A stretch of 30,643 nucleotides of DNA from Ministeria vibrans ATCC 50519. Its lineage: Eukaryota > Opisthokonta > Filasterea. Location: assembly GCA_943704425.1 (NCBI GenBank), contig CALSCP010000491.1, positions 1 to 30,643 on the forward strand. Direction: 5' to 3'. Below the pieces are notes generated by a model. It was not told the origin of the DNA, ran no database searches, and saw only the letters and a program-made list of their open reading frames with translations. The position numbers and the translations under genes are program-made. Of this stretch, positions 1-9,502 are shown in pieces. How positions within the stretch are numbered: position 1 is the stretch's first letter; each line of letters begins with the position of its first letter.

Positions 1-1923
1 GAGTATCAGGCGCTGGTGTCGCTGCCCGAGGTCGAAGTGAAGACGATGGAGGAGGACGAGGATGCGGTGGTGACACTGCGCGCCAAGTCGTATCGATACG
101 ACCGCACTGCCAAGTCGTGGAAGGAGCGGGGCACGGGCGAGGTGAAGCTGCTGAAGCACCGAAACAGTGGCAAGGTGCGTGTGCTGATGCGACGGGACCA
201 GACGCTGAAGATCTGCTTGAACCATCTTGTGGTGAGCGGAATGTCGCTGACACTGTTTCCTGGGTACGGAAGCAAGGCGTGGATGTGGCACACGGCAGCG
301 GACATCAGCGACGGTCCGCCCGAAGCGGAGATGTTTGCAGTGCGATTTGCGAATGAGGAGCTCGCGAGTGAGTTCAAGAGTGCGTTTGATGTGGCCGTGG
401 ATGCGTGCGACAAGACGGATGCAACACCGAAGAAGACGGAGGAGAAGGCCGTCGTGGTGAAGGAGGAGGAGAAGAGTGAAGTGACGAGTGCGTCGATTGC
501 GGAGCGGTTCAAGGGGAAGGAAGGGAGCTGGGAGTGCAAGACGTGCATGGTGCGGAATGAGAAGGAGGCTGTCAAGTGCTGTGCGTGTGAGACGAGTCGC
601 GGTGGCGTGGGCAGTGTGAGTGGGAGCGCAGCGAAGCCGGTGTTCAAGCCGACGTTCCAGTTTGGGAGTACGCCCAAGGCAGGTGGGGAGGGCGCGACGA
701 CGTCGACTGAGGTGAAGGCTGAGGTGAAGCCGACGGTTGGGTTTGGCGCTGGTCCCGCGACTGCGTCGAGTGATGCGACTGTGAAGCCGGCGTTTACGTT
801 TGGCGGCACATCAACAGCGAAGAAGGAGGAGGTGAATAGTGACGAAACGGTTGAGGTGAAGCCGATGTTTGCGTCTGGCGCTGGTCTCAAGACTACTTCA
901 AATGATGTTTCTTCAAAAATCGGATCCCTCACGGATGATCATGCTCCTTCCACTCCGATTGCTGCCACGACGCCTTTGGTGAAGCCCACGTTTTCGTTTG
1001 GCACTCGGCCTTCGGCACTCGCCGGAACGACACCACCGTCTGCCATCAGCAGCTCGAGTGAAGATTCCGGCGCTTCCGCGACCCGCGATCCCGAAGATTC
1101 TCCCCTTGCCGTAACTCCTGTGTCTGTCTCAATGCCTGCCATTGTTTCTGGATCCATCACGGCCATCAAGAGCGATCCACCCTCCGCGAGTGCCTCTCCT
1201 TCGCGCCCGTCCACTCCGAGTAGCACCAGTGTCGGCGGTGGCAGTGCGCGCACATCTGTGTCGTCTGTGTCGCGCACCTTCTCTGATGACGGGGGGGTGT
1301 CGCCACTCTTCTCTAAACACACCAGTCGCTCTCCAACGACCATTTTTGGCGGAGGCACTGCGGTGGGCGGAGCAGGGTTTGCTGCGCTTGCCGGAGGCTG
1401 GGCCACGACAGACGACAAGGACAAGGATGTTGTCGGAGACACCACAGAGAAGGAGAATGGTGAAGAAAATGACGAGGATGAGGATGATGGGGAGGGTGGA
1501 GAAGACGAGGACACGGGTGGTGAGTATCAGGCGCTGGTGTCGTTACCCAAGGTCGAAGTGAAGACGATGGAGGAGGACGAGGATGCGGTGGTGACACTAC
1601 CCGCCAAGTCGTATCGATACGACCGCACTGCCAAGTCGTGGAAGGAGCGGGGCACGGGCGAGGTGAAGCTGCTGAAGCACCGAAGCAGTGGCAAGGTGCG
1701 TGTGCTGATGCGACGGGACCAGACGCTGAAGATCTGCTTGAACCATCTTGTGGTGAGCGGAATGTCGCTGACATTGTTTCCTGGGTATGGGAACAAGGCA
1801 TGGGTTTGGCATACGTCGTCGGACGTCAGTGACGGTCCACCCACCTCTGAGATGTTTGCTCTGCGGTTTTCAACCGAAGAACTTGCGAGTGAGTTCAAGA
1901 GTGCGTTTGAGGCGGCTGTTGGA
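1..1923 (+). repeat. duplicated Ran-binding-domain unit with mosaic identity
   Basis: Bases 1-402 repeat at 1522-1923 (offset 1521). By eye the first 251 bp differ at only 6 positions and include identical runs of 81 and 88 bp. The last 150 bp differ at roughly 40 positions, many of them synonymous. The change in identity is abrupt, near 251/1772. Confidence 0.85.
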
Positions 1924-1935
1924 GCTGCCCTGTAA
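1..1935 (+). CDS. RanBP2/Nup358-like nucleoporin, 3' part (RanBD - zinc finger - FG - RanBD)
   Basis: The frame is open from base 1 to the TAA at 1933-1935 (644 codons), so the 5' end lies outside the window. Two Ran-binding domains (about 16-402 and 1537-1923) carry the RanBD1 signatures LPEVEVKTMEEDED, KSWKERGTGEVKLLKH and VRVLMRRDQTLKICLNH. Between them, at about 526-594, is one RanBP2-type zinc finger (W-x-C-x2-C, then N, then C-x2-C). It is followed by a Ser/Thr-rich linker with scattered FG motifs (QFGST, GFGAG, TFGGT, SFGTR) and an acidic stretch just before the second RanBD. This order matches nuclear-pore or Ran-shuttling proteins (Nup358, Nup153, RanBP3), which bind RanGTP and help nucleocytoplasmic transport. 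The first base pairs already belong to a RanBD repeat unit, so more RanBDs may lie upstream. No intron is needed in the visible part. The family is secure; the exact orthologue is not. Confidence 0.88.
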   Translation, partial: EYQALVSLPEVEVKTMEEDEDAVVTLRAKSYRYDRTAKSWKERGTGEVKLLKHRNSGKVRVLMRRDQTLKICLNHLVVSGMSLTLFPGYGSKAWMWHTAADISDGPPEAEMFAVRFANEELASEFKSAFDVAVDACDKTDATPKKTEEKAVVVKEEEKSEVTSASIAERFKGKEGSWECKTCMVRNEKEAVKCCACETSRGGVGSVSGSAAKPVFKPTFQFGSTPKAGGEGATTSTEVKAEVKPTVGFGAGPATASSDATVKPAFTFGGTSTAKKEEVNSDETVEVKPMFASGAGLKTTSNDVSSKIGSLTDDHAPSTPIAATTPLVKPTFSFGTRPSALAGTTPPSAISSSSEDSGASATRDPEDSPLAVTPVSVSMPAIVSGSITAIKSDPPSASASPSRPSTPSSTSVGGGSARTSVSSVSRTFSDDGGVSPLFSKHTSRSPTTIFGGGTAVGGAGFAALAGGWATTDDKDKDVVGDTTEKENGEENDEDEDDGEGGEDEDTGGEYQALVSLPKVEVKTMEEDEDAVVTLPAKSYRYDRTAKSWKERGTGEVKLLKHRSSGKVRVLMRRDQTLKICLNHLVVSGMSLTLFPGYGNKAWVWHTSSDVSDGPPTSEMFALRFSTEELASEFKSAFEAAVGAAL

Positions 1936-2258
1936 CTGTATATGTGTGGAGTGTGTGAAAGAATGAGAGAAGAGAGTGAATGAAAACATCATGTGAATTT
2001 GAAGAAGTGAATAGAATCGGTATCTGTCGGTCTACTATGGGTGCTGCATCTTCTTGGAGCTACTTAGTCTATGGCGGAAGCATTGTATTACTCTTCACTG
2101 TTTATATTTTCAATCTCCCTTGAAAACCATTTCGCTTCCACTCTCCAGTCTCTGCAATATATAGTTTTGTTGTGACATTGAGTTCAGCTCATGTATTTTC
2201 TTAATAGTATCAATTCTCAAAATCTCATTATTTTTCTTCTTTACAACCCATTCGATTG
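1936..2258. other. intergenic spacer
   Basis: This AT-rich spacer of 323 bp lies between the nucleoporin stop and the Mdm34 start. It must hold the terminator of the first gene and the promoter of the second. I see no conserved ORF, tRNA or clear repeat in it. Confidence 0.6.
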
Positions 2259-4082
2259 ATGTCCTTCAAATTCAAGTGGCCCGACTTCACCGAGGAGCAT
2301 GTTGAGCTTGCCAAAGCGCAGGTGTGACCAAGCGAGCCCTTTCCACTCTCCTTCTCATTCCGTCCAAACGTTCTTCAGCTCAACAAAGCGCTTAACTCCG
2401 GTGGCGAACAGCACCCTTCAATTGCTGGTCCTATACACGTTGAGACCGTCTCGTTTGGCACCAAGGTACGTCGACCGCAAGCGGTGGTGTGGAATTGCGT
2501 TTTCAGCTGACTCTGCGTCTCAGCCGCCCGACCTCGAACTGCTTGAGCTGTGTGACGTGAGTGCCGAGCGCTTTCGCGGCATATTCCGCTTCAAGTATGC
2601 AGGCGATGCGTTTCTTCGCATGCGTACAATGGCACAGGTGAGAGAGAGAGAGAGAGAGTGAGTGTGTGTGAGTGTGAAAATGACTCACTCGATTTTCACT
2701 CGATTTCGCTCTATCGTACTCCACAGGCAAACCCCATCAGCGGCACCAAGAAGCGGTCGACCTTTGTCAAGTCAAGTGTGTTTGCCGCAGACAAGCCCTT
2801 GATTGTGCCTATTTTCATCCATGTAAGCGCAAGAGAAACGAAGATTCGTCGAGACTCACTCACTATAAATTACTCTGCACTCTAGATCTCACAATTGCAA
2901 CTTCAGGGTATTGCCACGATTGAAGCGCGTGCTGACAGTGGCGTTACGCTGAGCTTTAAAAACGACCCACTTGTAAGCGTGCTGGTGAGCACGACATTCG
3001 ACGATCAGCCTTCGGTGCGTCGTATGCTTCAGCAGGTCATTGAAGAGCAACTGCGCTCCATGATCAACCGCACCATTCCCAAAATAGTCCATTCGCTCAC
3101 AACAAAGAAGGCCGCAGCGGCAGGATCACACCATCGCCAGCAGCAACCAGGCAGTGGTTTGAGTACAGCGTCGTCGTCGCGACAGTCAACACCCCCATCC
3201 ACTCCGCACCCGTCGTACGCGGACACATCCTCGGCCGCCTCCTCACGTCCCTCCTCCCCTACCAGTTTCGATTTCAACACCGATACCAACACCACCATGC
3301 TCCACACTACTCACGACACCTCTTCCTCCTCCTCCTCTTCCTCCCCCTCTTCCACCGCCGCCCCCTCTCCCTCCACCACCTCCCCCTCCACCCCTGAGCA
3401 GGAAATCACCATCGAATGGGAACCCGACCTGACTCCATTCACCACCCCCGCCCCCTCCCCGCCGCTCTCCCGCCGCTCCTCCTCCTCCTCTTCTCTCTCC
3501 CGACTCCATCACCATGACCACCACCAACTCCCCCCAAAGCACGTTCCCTTCCACCATCGCATCTTCAAGGGTGTCTTTCGGGACTTGGTCAACAAGAAGG
3601 ACGAGACTCCTCTAGTACATCAAATTATGTCTTGTATTTGACCTTGGTCCCCTAACATTTTCTTCTCATACGTGTATAGGACCATCTCGCACCATCACAG
3701 AACCGCGTGACTGCCCATATGCGCACTCTTCACCACAGTCGCGCAACTCTGTCACCCTTTGCCGTCAGTGCCGATCCGTCCGTCGTTGGCGGAGTCAAAG
3801 TCACAGACGACCTTGATTTTAGTGGTATGTTGTTACAAGCAAACCCTCACCCCAAATCCTAATCCTAATGCAAAATGTACTTTCACCTTCCTCTCTCCAT
3901 TAGACACTGTTTCTGAGGGCGGTCTTCCCATCCCTTCTCTGCCTTCTCCGTCGGGTCTTGCTCGCTCCCCTTCCGCCGTTCTCCTCTCGACATCTCCCCA
4001 GCGAGCCGATGGCTCTTTTGCCCGATTCATGCAACGCAGACCTACTTCAAACGCAGGACGTGACACAGAGGAGTATGAATAG
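2259..4082 (+). CDS. MDM34: Mdm34, ERMES complex subunit (SMP domain)
   Basis: Seven exons join to a 470-aa protein: 2259-2321, 2379-2465, 2524-2637, 2727-2822, 2886-3614, 3680-3824, 3904-4082. All six introns are GT-AG (57-88 bp) and the phases agree. The start MSFKFKWPDF resembles the MxFxFNW start of fungal Mdm34. Further family matches are LELLELCDVSAERFRGIFRF, YAGDAFL, QANPI and LSFKNDPLVSVLVSTTFDD, followed by a C-terminal helix rich in R, Q and E. Together these make an SMP lipid-transfer domain of about 195 residues. In fungi Mdm34 sits on the mitochondrial outer membrane and, with Mmm1, Mdm10 and Mdm12, forms the ER-mitochondria tether that moves phospholipids. The rest is a Ser/Pro/Thr/His-rich tail, probably disordered, as in fungal homologues. 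Mdm12 is the nearest alternative, but the FRGIF and NDPL motifs favour Mdm34. Confidence 0.9.
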
Positions 4083-4166
4083 TTTATAGTATTGTTGTGC
4101 ATTAGTAAATTTAATTTCTGTAACGATTACAAAAACAAAAAAAAAAACAAAAAGCAAAGACTTGCT

Positions 4167-6781
4167 CTACTGTTGAGCGGATGAGTGAGGAGCCGTGGTC
4201 AGGAGACCCGATGGAGCACGACCCAACTGTGCACTTACAGCAGTAGTCGTAGTCGTGTGAGTGGTATGGAGTGGAGGGAACACCACAGATGCAGCAGGAC
4301 CAGAAGTGTGTTGAGAGGTCATCGTTGCACTTGTGTCACTTGTGCGCAAACCGTGCTCCGCCAGTGACACCCCCGCGTCGCTCAGACGCGCCTCAGTTGC
4401 ACTCACAAGCTCACGATACCCTTTTGTCACCCGCGCAAGGTCATATTCCAGATCGCGAATCAGTGTGTTTTTGGCGCCCAGAAGTGCGTCCAGTTTGTGC
4501 GTTACTGCACTCAGTGCGGACGGGTCCAGATTGCACGAGCTCAGCACTTCGTTCAATTGCGCCTCCTAAACAAAATAATATTATTAATGAAATAATAATG
4601 CCGATAAAAAGGAGGGTGAGTCACATATTTATTAATGAACTTTATTGTACTTGTTTTTACAGCGTCGTATGACATTGAGTGGCACAAACTAATGACCCGT
4701 TCATTTGGAATGGTTACTAACCCTAACCCTAACCCAGAGTTCATTTTTGTTTCATTTTACCTTTTTTTCGAGTGATTCTTTGAGGGTCGACAGCCTTTTC
4801 TCGAGAATCAGGTTCTTCAAACCTGTTTTCTGTTTGACTTGATGAATCGCTCGCACAAACTGACTGTACAGCTCATTCCGCTCTTCTTCCGTCCTCTGAA
4901 ACCGCTGCGAAAGAACTAAAAACAAAGTAAAGAATAAATTTTATGACACAGCAGTCACCAGACAGCAAACACGCAATATCAATCACATTAAGGATCAAGA
5001 CGTGAAAAATCCAAACCCCCCTGTGATATTTATACACTAACCTTCTCGTTCCCACACAAGCGATTCGATTTCACTTTCGAGTTGTTTCACACGCGCTTTG
5101 TGTGTATTGAGCGAGGTTTTGTCCTTTGCGTAACTGCCCAACTGACTTCGAAGCTACAAAAAAACATCAATACAGAACCGATCAATCACAATCAATGCAC
5201 CTTTCGTTTTCTCACCTGTTCCATTTCCCTCTGAGCCTCACTCAATGGCCCACTCAGTCGTTTGTTTTCCGCTGATATTTCATGCAGTGTCTTTTCGCGC
5301 TCTTCCTCTCTCTTTTTCATGTCTTCCAACTAAATTTTGGGAGTAAGTGAAGTTTTGTTTTTTTTTTTGTTTGTTTTTTGGTTGTTTGTTTTTACGCGTT
5401 CTTTGAGCGATTGAATTAATGCCAAATTGCTCACAGTGACGTCGTTGTAATATGCTTTCATTTCGGCAAAGGCTCGTTCGTGTTCACTCATCAGAGTGCT
5501 GATCTGACTGTTCTTTTGCTCCTCAATGCTAAATACTTCGTTCTAAATCGACATCATAACAATTATAGGATGACGGTTTAGTGTTTTGTTGATTGATCAT
5601 GACTAGCTATGTATGTATAGACTCTCGTTTGTGTCTATACCTTTCTGCGGAGAGTGAGTTCTTCCCGGACAGTTTGCAATCGGTCTTCGTATTTCAATTG
5701 GACTTCGTTGATTCGTCGCTCAAACTCTTTGCGATTTTCTATGCATATGAAAACATAAAAAAAACCAACTTGTTAAACTCGTTCTGTTTTTCCTCGTTGT
5801 CTCCCAATTTTGCAGATACCAGTCAGTTCTCTTTGGTGATTCAATTTGAGCGATTGAAAGAGTTGTTCGTGTGCCAGCTCGGTTTCCTTCAGTTGCAGTT
5901 TCAGTGCGCGCAATTCTCGTCTTAGTCCCATTTCCTTTTCGCGTTCCTCCTCCTACACCAAAAACCATAATATAATAATTATAATCAATAATAATTGTAC
6001 AGCTCCCTATTCTCTATATTTTACTACAATATTTTAATATTATTCTATTATTGATGCCTTCGTGCAGGTTTAATGTTCGACTGTTCATACCTGTTCGGCT
6101 TTGAGTGCTTCTGTTGCGTCGCGTTTGAGTCCCGTTACTCCGTTTTGATGCTCAAACAATAAGTGTTTCACCTTTTGCTTGTACACTTTAATCTCAACTA
6201 AATAGTATTTCCTTGCTGATCAGTCTAGGGTGTGTGTTGATCCCTGGCAGGTTACCTTGGTGACGCTCCTCCATCTCTTCCATTTCTCGGTCTTTGTTGC
6301 GCAAGTCTGCGCGTCGTTCTTCCAGTTGGCGCTTGGTGACTTCCCAAAATGTATTCACTTTGTCCTACATGTGCGTATAATAATAAATAAAAAGATATAA
6401 TAATAATAATAAAATCACAAATTAAAGCGGTGACAATTGTTTGTTGTGAGAGCATTGCAACAACTCAACGTCGTTTCTAATGCAACTTACGCGCTCCAGC
6501 TGGAAGTAGTTGCGCTCCTCACGCTCGCGGTCGAGCTCTCCGCGGATCTGGCGAACGTTGTTTTCGAGTTCTTCTTTGCTCATGTCGGCTGAGAGAGAAG
6601 AGAGAGATCAGAGAGGAAAAAGAAAAAGAGAGAATGTCATTCAATGTCAATCGTGAGTGAAAATAATTATGGTTCTGGCGCTTATTATAAGTTTCGAAGT
6701 ACCGACGTTCTTGCCGTCAATGATGACTGGCATCGCAGGCTCCTTGGCCTTCTTCTTCTTGACAAGCTTCTTCTTGGGAGG
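4167..6781 (-). CDS. DRC4: DRC4/GAS8, nexin-dynein regulatory complex subunit (start exon unresolved)
   Basis: Eleven exons on the minus strand, in coding order: 6703-6781, 6491-6588, 6256-6364, 6091-6197, 5820-5952, 5641-5738, 5396-5542, 5216-5329, 5042-5153, 4761-4915, 4167-4565. They give 516 residues in consistent phase. The product is almost wholly coiled coil and follows GAS8 from end to end: PPKKK and IIDGKNVADMSKEE near the start, RELDRE-like then [67 protein letters not shown] and [18 protein letters not shown]8/PF2 holds the nexin link between outer doublets of motile cilia and controls dynein. The C-terminus has an extra Thr/His/Ser-rich insert before a conserved LGxxPxGL motif. 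A stop lies directly before the first assigned exon, so at least one short 5' exon exists. Candidates are the ATG at 6922-6920, or an ATG-only exon at 7131-7129 followed by GTATGG. Confidence 0.93.
4718..4735. repeat. short interstitial telomere-like repeat (TAACCC x3)
   Basis: Three perfect TAACCC units (TTAGGG on the other strand) lie inside the last intron of DRC4 (4566-4760). Single TTAGGGTTA-like traces also occur at 17539-17547 and near 6895. Confidence 0.6.
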
Positions 6782-7369
6782 CTAAAGAATTCGAAATGTT
6801 TCAAATAAGAAAACACTCAATACGAGACAGTGCGAGAGTCGTTTTGCCGTCAGCGTTTGGTGTCGTATGGTGCAATGGTCTAGGGTGCTTGTGAGGGTTA
6901 GGCGTGGAGAGCTAGAGGCCATCGCATAAGTTTTTTTTTCTCTCGCTCTCCAACAGATTATTCTGCTGAATATATAGACGAACGAGACGGCTGGCGTCGA
7001 GTAGTGTGGTGAAAGTGTGATTTGATTATAGTAATTGGTGGGGATAGCGGTAGAAGATAAAGAGGGAGCAAGCTTTTACAACTTCTTTGACAAGTCGGTT
7101 GTCTTGGAAACGCAAACTAAATCCATACCATAGTTTAATTGCTCTGTTGAGAAGTATGTGCTGTGCGGGAATGCGTTATTAGAGATAATGTTATATGGGA
7201 AGAGTTGTAGTAAACGAAATGACGAAAGGCGAAGAGAATTTAAAGAAGACAAAATTGGTTTATTATTAATTATTATTGTTTTTAACAAACAATACAATCT
7301 TGAATACAACTCGATCAGTGACATGGAGCCAGCCCGTGAACAACATGGACTGGAATTAATCGTACGTTT
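6782..7369. other. spacer and 5' region of DRC4
   Basis: No recognisable coding region fills these 588 bp between the first assigned DRC4 exon and the stop of the TauE/SafE gene. The region must hold the DRC4 start codon, its first intron (TTTAG acceptor directly at 6782) and the promoter, and also the 3' end of the upstream gene. On the minus strand an ATG at 6922-6920 opens a 35-codon frame that reaches a possible GTATTG donor and would join the next exon in phase. The part above 7000 is AT-rich and unassigned. Confidence 0.45.
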
Positions 7370-8371
7370 TCAGGCTTGAGTGGCTAATAGCCTGATGAGT
7401 AAGACGAGAGCACCGACGACGACGGTGAGAGTGACGGTGAGCTTGAGTGGTGTCTGAGGGACATGGTGGGCAACGAGAGCGCCAATGAGCACGGCGGGAG
7501 AAAGTGAGATGGCAAGAACACCTGCAAGAGCCCATTCAATGGGCTCTTTTAGCGCGACGGTGACAAGAGTGGCTGCCAGAGCAATGGGCACTTGGACAGC
7601 CTGAGCACAGCCGAGCGACGCGAGCAAGGGCCAGTCAGCAATGGAAAGAATGGGCAGCAGAATGACGGGCCCCGACGAGCCTGTTAGCGACGATGCAAAG
7701 CCTGTGATCGCACCAAATACGCTAGACAGAATGTCTTGTTTTCGAGTGGGCGGACGGCGCGGAGGCAATTCCTCGCACGCCTGACTGTCAGCGCCTTCTC
7801 CGTCGTCTTCTTTCTCGCTCTCCGGTGGTGGCGGTGACGGCAAATCGGTGTGCTGCACCTGTTGCTCGCCATCCAAACACGCCGTGTCATCAGATGGCAA
7901 GCTGGTGGCGGTTTCGGTCCTCTGCAGATCTCTGAGAGGAAGATGGTCGTCGTCTGAGGTGCTGTGCAGCGCCCTGCTGGTGCGTCTCTCTTGCCGGAGG
8001 CGACGGAGGGTGCGAATGAGCGAGAAGACGGAGGTGATGAGCAGGAGAGAGTAGAGGGTGCAGAGAAGTGCGAACCCTGAGACAAGTGTGAGAATGTATG
8101 AGCCAAGACCCGCAAAGGGAAACGCCGCCACCAGAAGCGGCATGGAGTGCCGCCACGAAATGGACTCCTTCCTGGCAAAGACCGACATGCCTGCGAGGCC
8201 AGCGGCAATGTAGGCAGCCATCGAGGCGCGCACGACCGAGTGGACGTCAAGACCGTCAAGGTGGATCAAAATAGGCACAAGCAGCACACCGCCCACGCCC
8301 ACAGCACCTATCAGTAGGCCAGCAACAAACCCAACGAGGGCACTAATGCCCAGTGTTGCCGCCGGGAGCAT
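7370..8371 (-). CDS. TauE/SafE-family membrane transporter-like protein
   Basis: One uninterrupted exon encodes 333 residues. I start at the ATG at 8371-8369 (MLPAATLGISAL); the longer frame upstream opens only with a TTG. Two hydrophobic halves each begin with the glycine-rich signature of the TauE/SafE (DUF81) family: GLLIGAVGVGGVLLVPILIH in the first and GFASSLTGSSGPVILLPIL in the second. Each half has about four predicted membrane helices. Between them is a hydrophilic, acidic loop of about 90 residues, long for the family. Bacterial members are linked to export of sulfite, sulfoacetate or other organosulfur anions; substrates of eukaryotic members are mostly unknown. The next gene starts 87 bp away in the opposite direction. 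The lack of introns among intron-rich neighbours is notable, but base composition resembles that of the neighbours. The family is fairly certain, the substrate unknown. Confidence 0.82.
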   Translation of the reverse strand: MLPAATLGISALVGFVAGLLIGAVGVGGVLLVPILIHLDGLDVHSVVRASMAAYIAAGLAGMSVFARKESISWRHSMPLLVAAFPFAGLGSYILTLVSGFALLCTLYSLLLITSVFSLIRTLRRLRQERRTSRALHSTSDDDHLPLRDLQRTETATSLPSDDTACLDGEQQVQHTDLPSPPPPESEKEDDGEGADSQACEELPPRRPPTRKQDILSSVFGAITGFASSLTGSSGPVILLPILSIADWPLLASLGCAQAVQVPIALAATLVTVALKEPIEWALAGVLAISLSPAVLIGALVAHHVPQTPLKLTVTLTVVVGALVLLIRLLATQA

Positions 8372-8458
8372 TAAATTGAATTGCGTTTTGAAAATTGACT
8401 TGATCAATGATCAATCAAAGCCTAAACTTTTAACTTTTTTTGTTTGTTTGTTTTGTTG
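8372..8458. promoter_or_regulatory. divergent promoter with TGATCA palindrome
   Basis: Only 87 bp separate the start codons of the TauE/SafE gene (-) and the C8orf76-like gene (+). At 8400-8414 lies a perfect 15-bp palindrome, TTGATCA-A-TGATCAA, holding two TGATCA sites. A T-rich tract follows towards the plus-strand gene. Its role as a regulatory site is inferred from position and symmetry. Confidence 0.45.
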
Positions 8459-9397
8459 ATGGAAAATCCATTTGCTGACGACTTCTTTGATGATCCAACT
8501 CCTGTGGTGGTGGAAAAGCCTCTAATTGAAGCGTATACGGCATGTCAGAGGGAGGCTAGGGTATTGAATTGGTGTGTGCAATAGAAACACGTTCGCTCAT
8601 ATGTTTCGCAGTGGTTTATGTCGAGCGCCACCGCTCAGTGCGACATTGAGGTGCTGATGAGCCGCGCCCAACAGCTCTATCTTGATGAAGACTACGAAGG
8701 AGCGCTGGCGGCTGCCTCTGAATGGCTGCTGCAGTGCAAGACTGAGTCGTCCCGTCGCGACGCCACAGACATGGTGGCACGGTGCCTCAGTCGCGCCTCT
8801 GCTGCGTACGCGCGCGCCGTCGAAGTGGCCCAGCGACTCACGCACATCTACCAGTCGCTGACTCCTCCGTCGGGTGCGTTTTCTTGGGCGCTTCTGGGCG
8901 ATATTCATGCGAAAGAGGAGCAGTGGGCGCTCGCAGACGAAGCGTACAAGCGGGCGTGTGCCTCCGACCCGATGACTGTACAGTGGTGGTGTCGTCTTGC
9001 GCGTGTCTATGTGTGTACCGGGAAACATCTATTGGCGCTGTATGCCTGTCAAATTGGGCGCATTGCGCTTCTGGGCGGTCGTGGCAAGTACGATCGGGCG
9101 GTGGCATTGCGTCGGGGTCACAGCGAGCAATTGAGTGACGACGAGAAGCGCATCTTTGGCATGGCACCACCCGCTGAAACCACCACGCCTCTGTTTCAAC
9201 TGTCGCATGCGCGTTTGCAGAGTCGACTGGACAGCATCGAGAGAGATGCACTTGGAGCAGAGAGCGATGACCCGCGTTCGGCCATTCGTTCCCGTCTCGA
9301 TCAAGAGAGTGTACCAACGCTGCTTGAGCTACACAACGGAGTCAGTGAGGTTTTGGAGTGTCTCGATGACTTTGAGCGGGTCTTTTTCAAATTGTAA
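8459..9397 (+). CDS. TPR-like helical-repeat protein, C8orf76-like
   Basis: Two exons (8459-8560, 8612-9397) flank a 51-bp GT-AG intron and encode 295 residues. The acidic start MENPFADDFFDD leads to the motif EARWF, then DIEVL and a run of paired helices (residues about 50-180) with TPR-type spacing, including YLDEDYEGALAAASEWL and a WWCRLARVYVCTG helix. The layout resembles metazoan C8orf76: an acidic N-terminus, then PQWF-like residues, DVEVL, a YQKAL repeat, and a later WNWGKLAEAYLNLG helix. That protein has no settled function that I know of. The orthology rests on these scattered matches and is tentative; 'TPR-like protein' is the safe call. The start is fixed by the ATG just after the divergent promoter. 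Confidence 0.7.
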
Positions 9398-9502
9398 TCA
9401 GTTTGTATTAAAATATTTTAACAAATCATAACAGTCAACGACTCACTTTCTTTAGAAGAACATTTTTTAATTATCCATCGTATAACTATCGTGTGTGCGT
9501 TG

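Noticed and set aside
3243-3557. Glycine-rich minus-strand ORF
   Set aside because: It is the antisense of the Ser/Pro-rich tail of Mdm34, whose frame is fixed by the SMP domain and splice phases.
5739-5819. Coding-like stretch ([15 protein letters not shown]) in DRC4
   Set aside because: It is in another frame from the exon before it. Skipping it as an intron gives an uninterrupted match to GAS8, from [13 protein letters not shown] onward.
6860-6900. tRNA D-arm-like text (GCAATGGTCTAGGG)
   Set aside because: No anticodon arm, T-arm or matching acceptor follows it.
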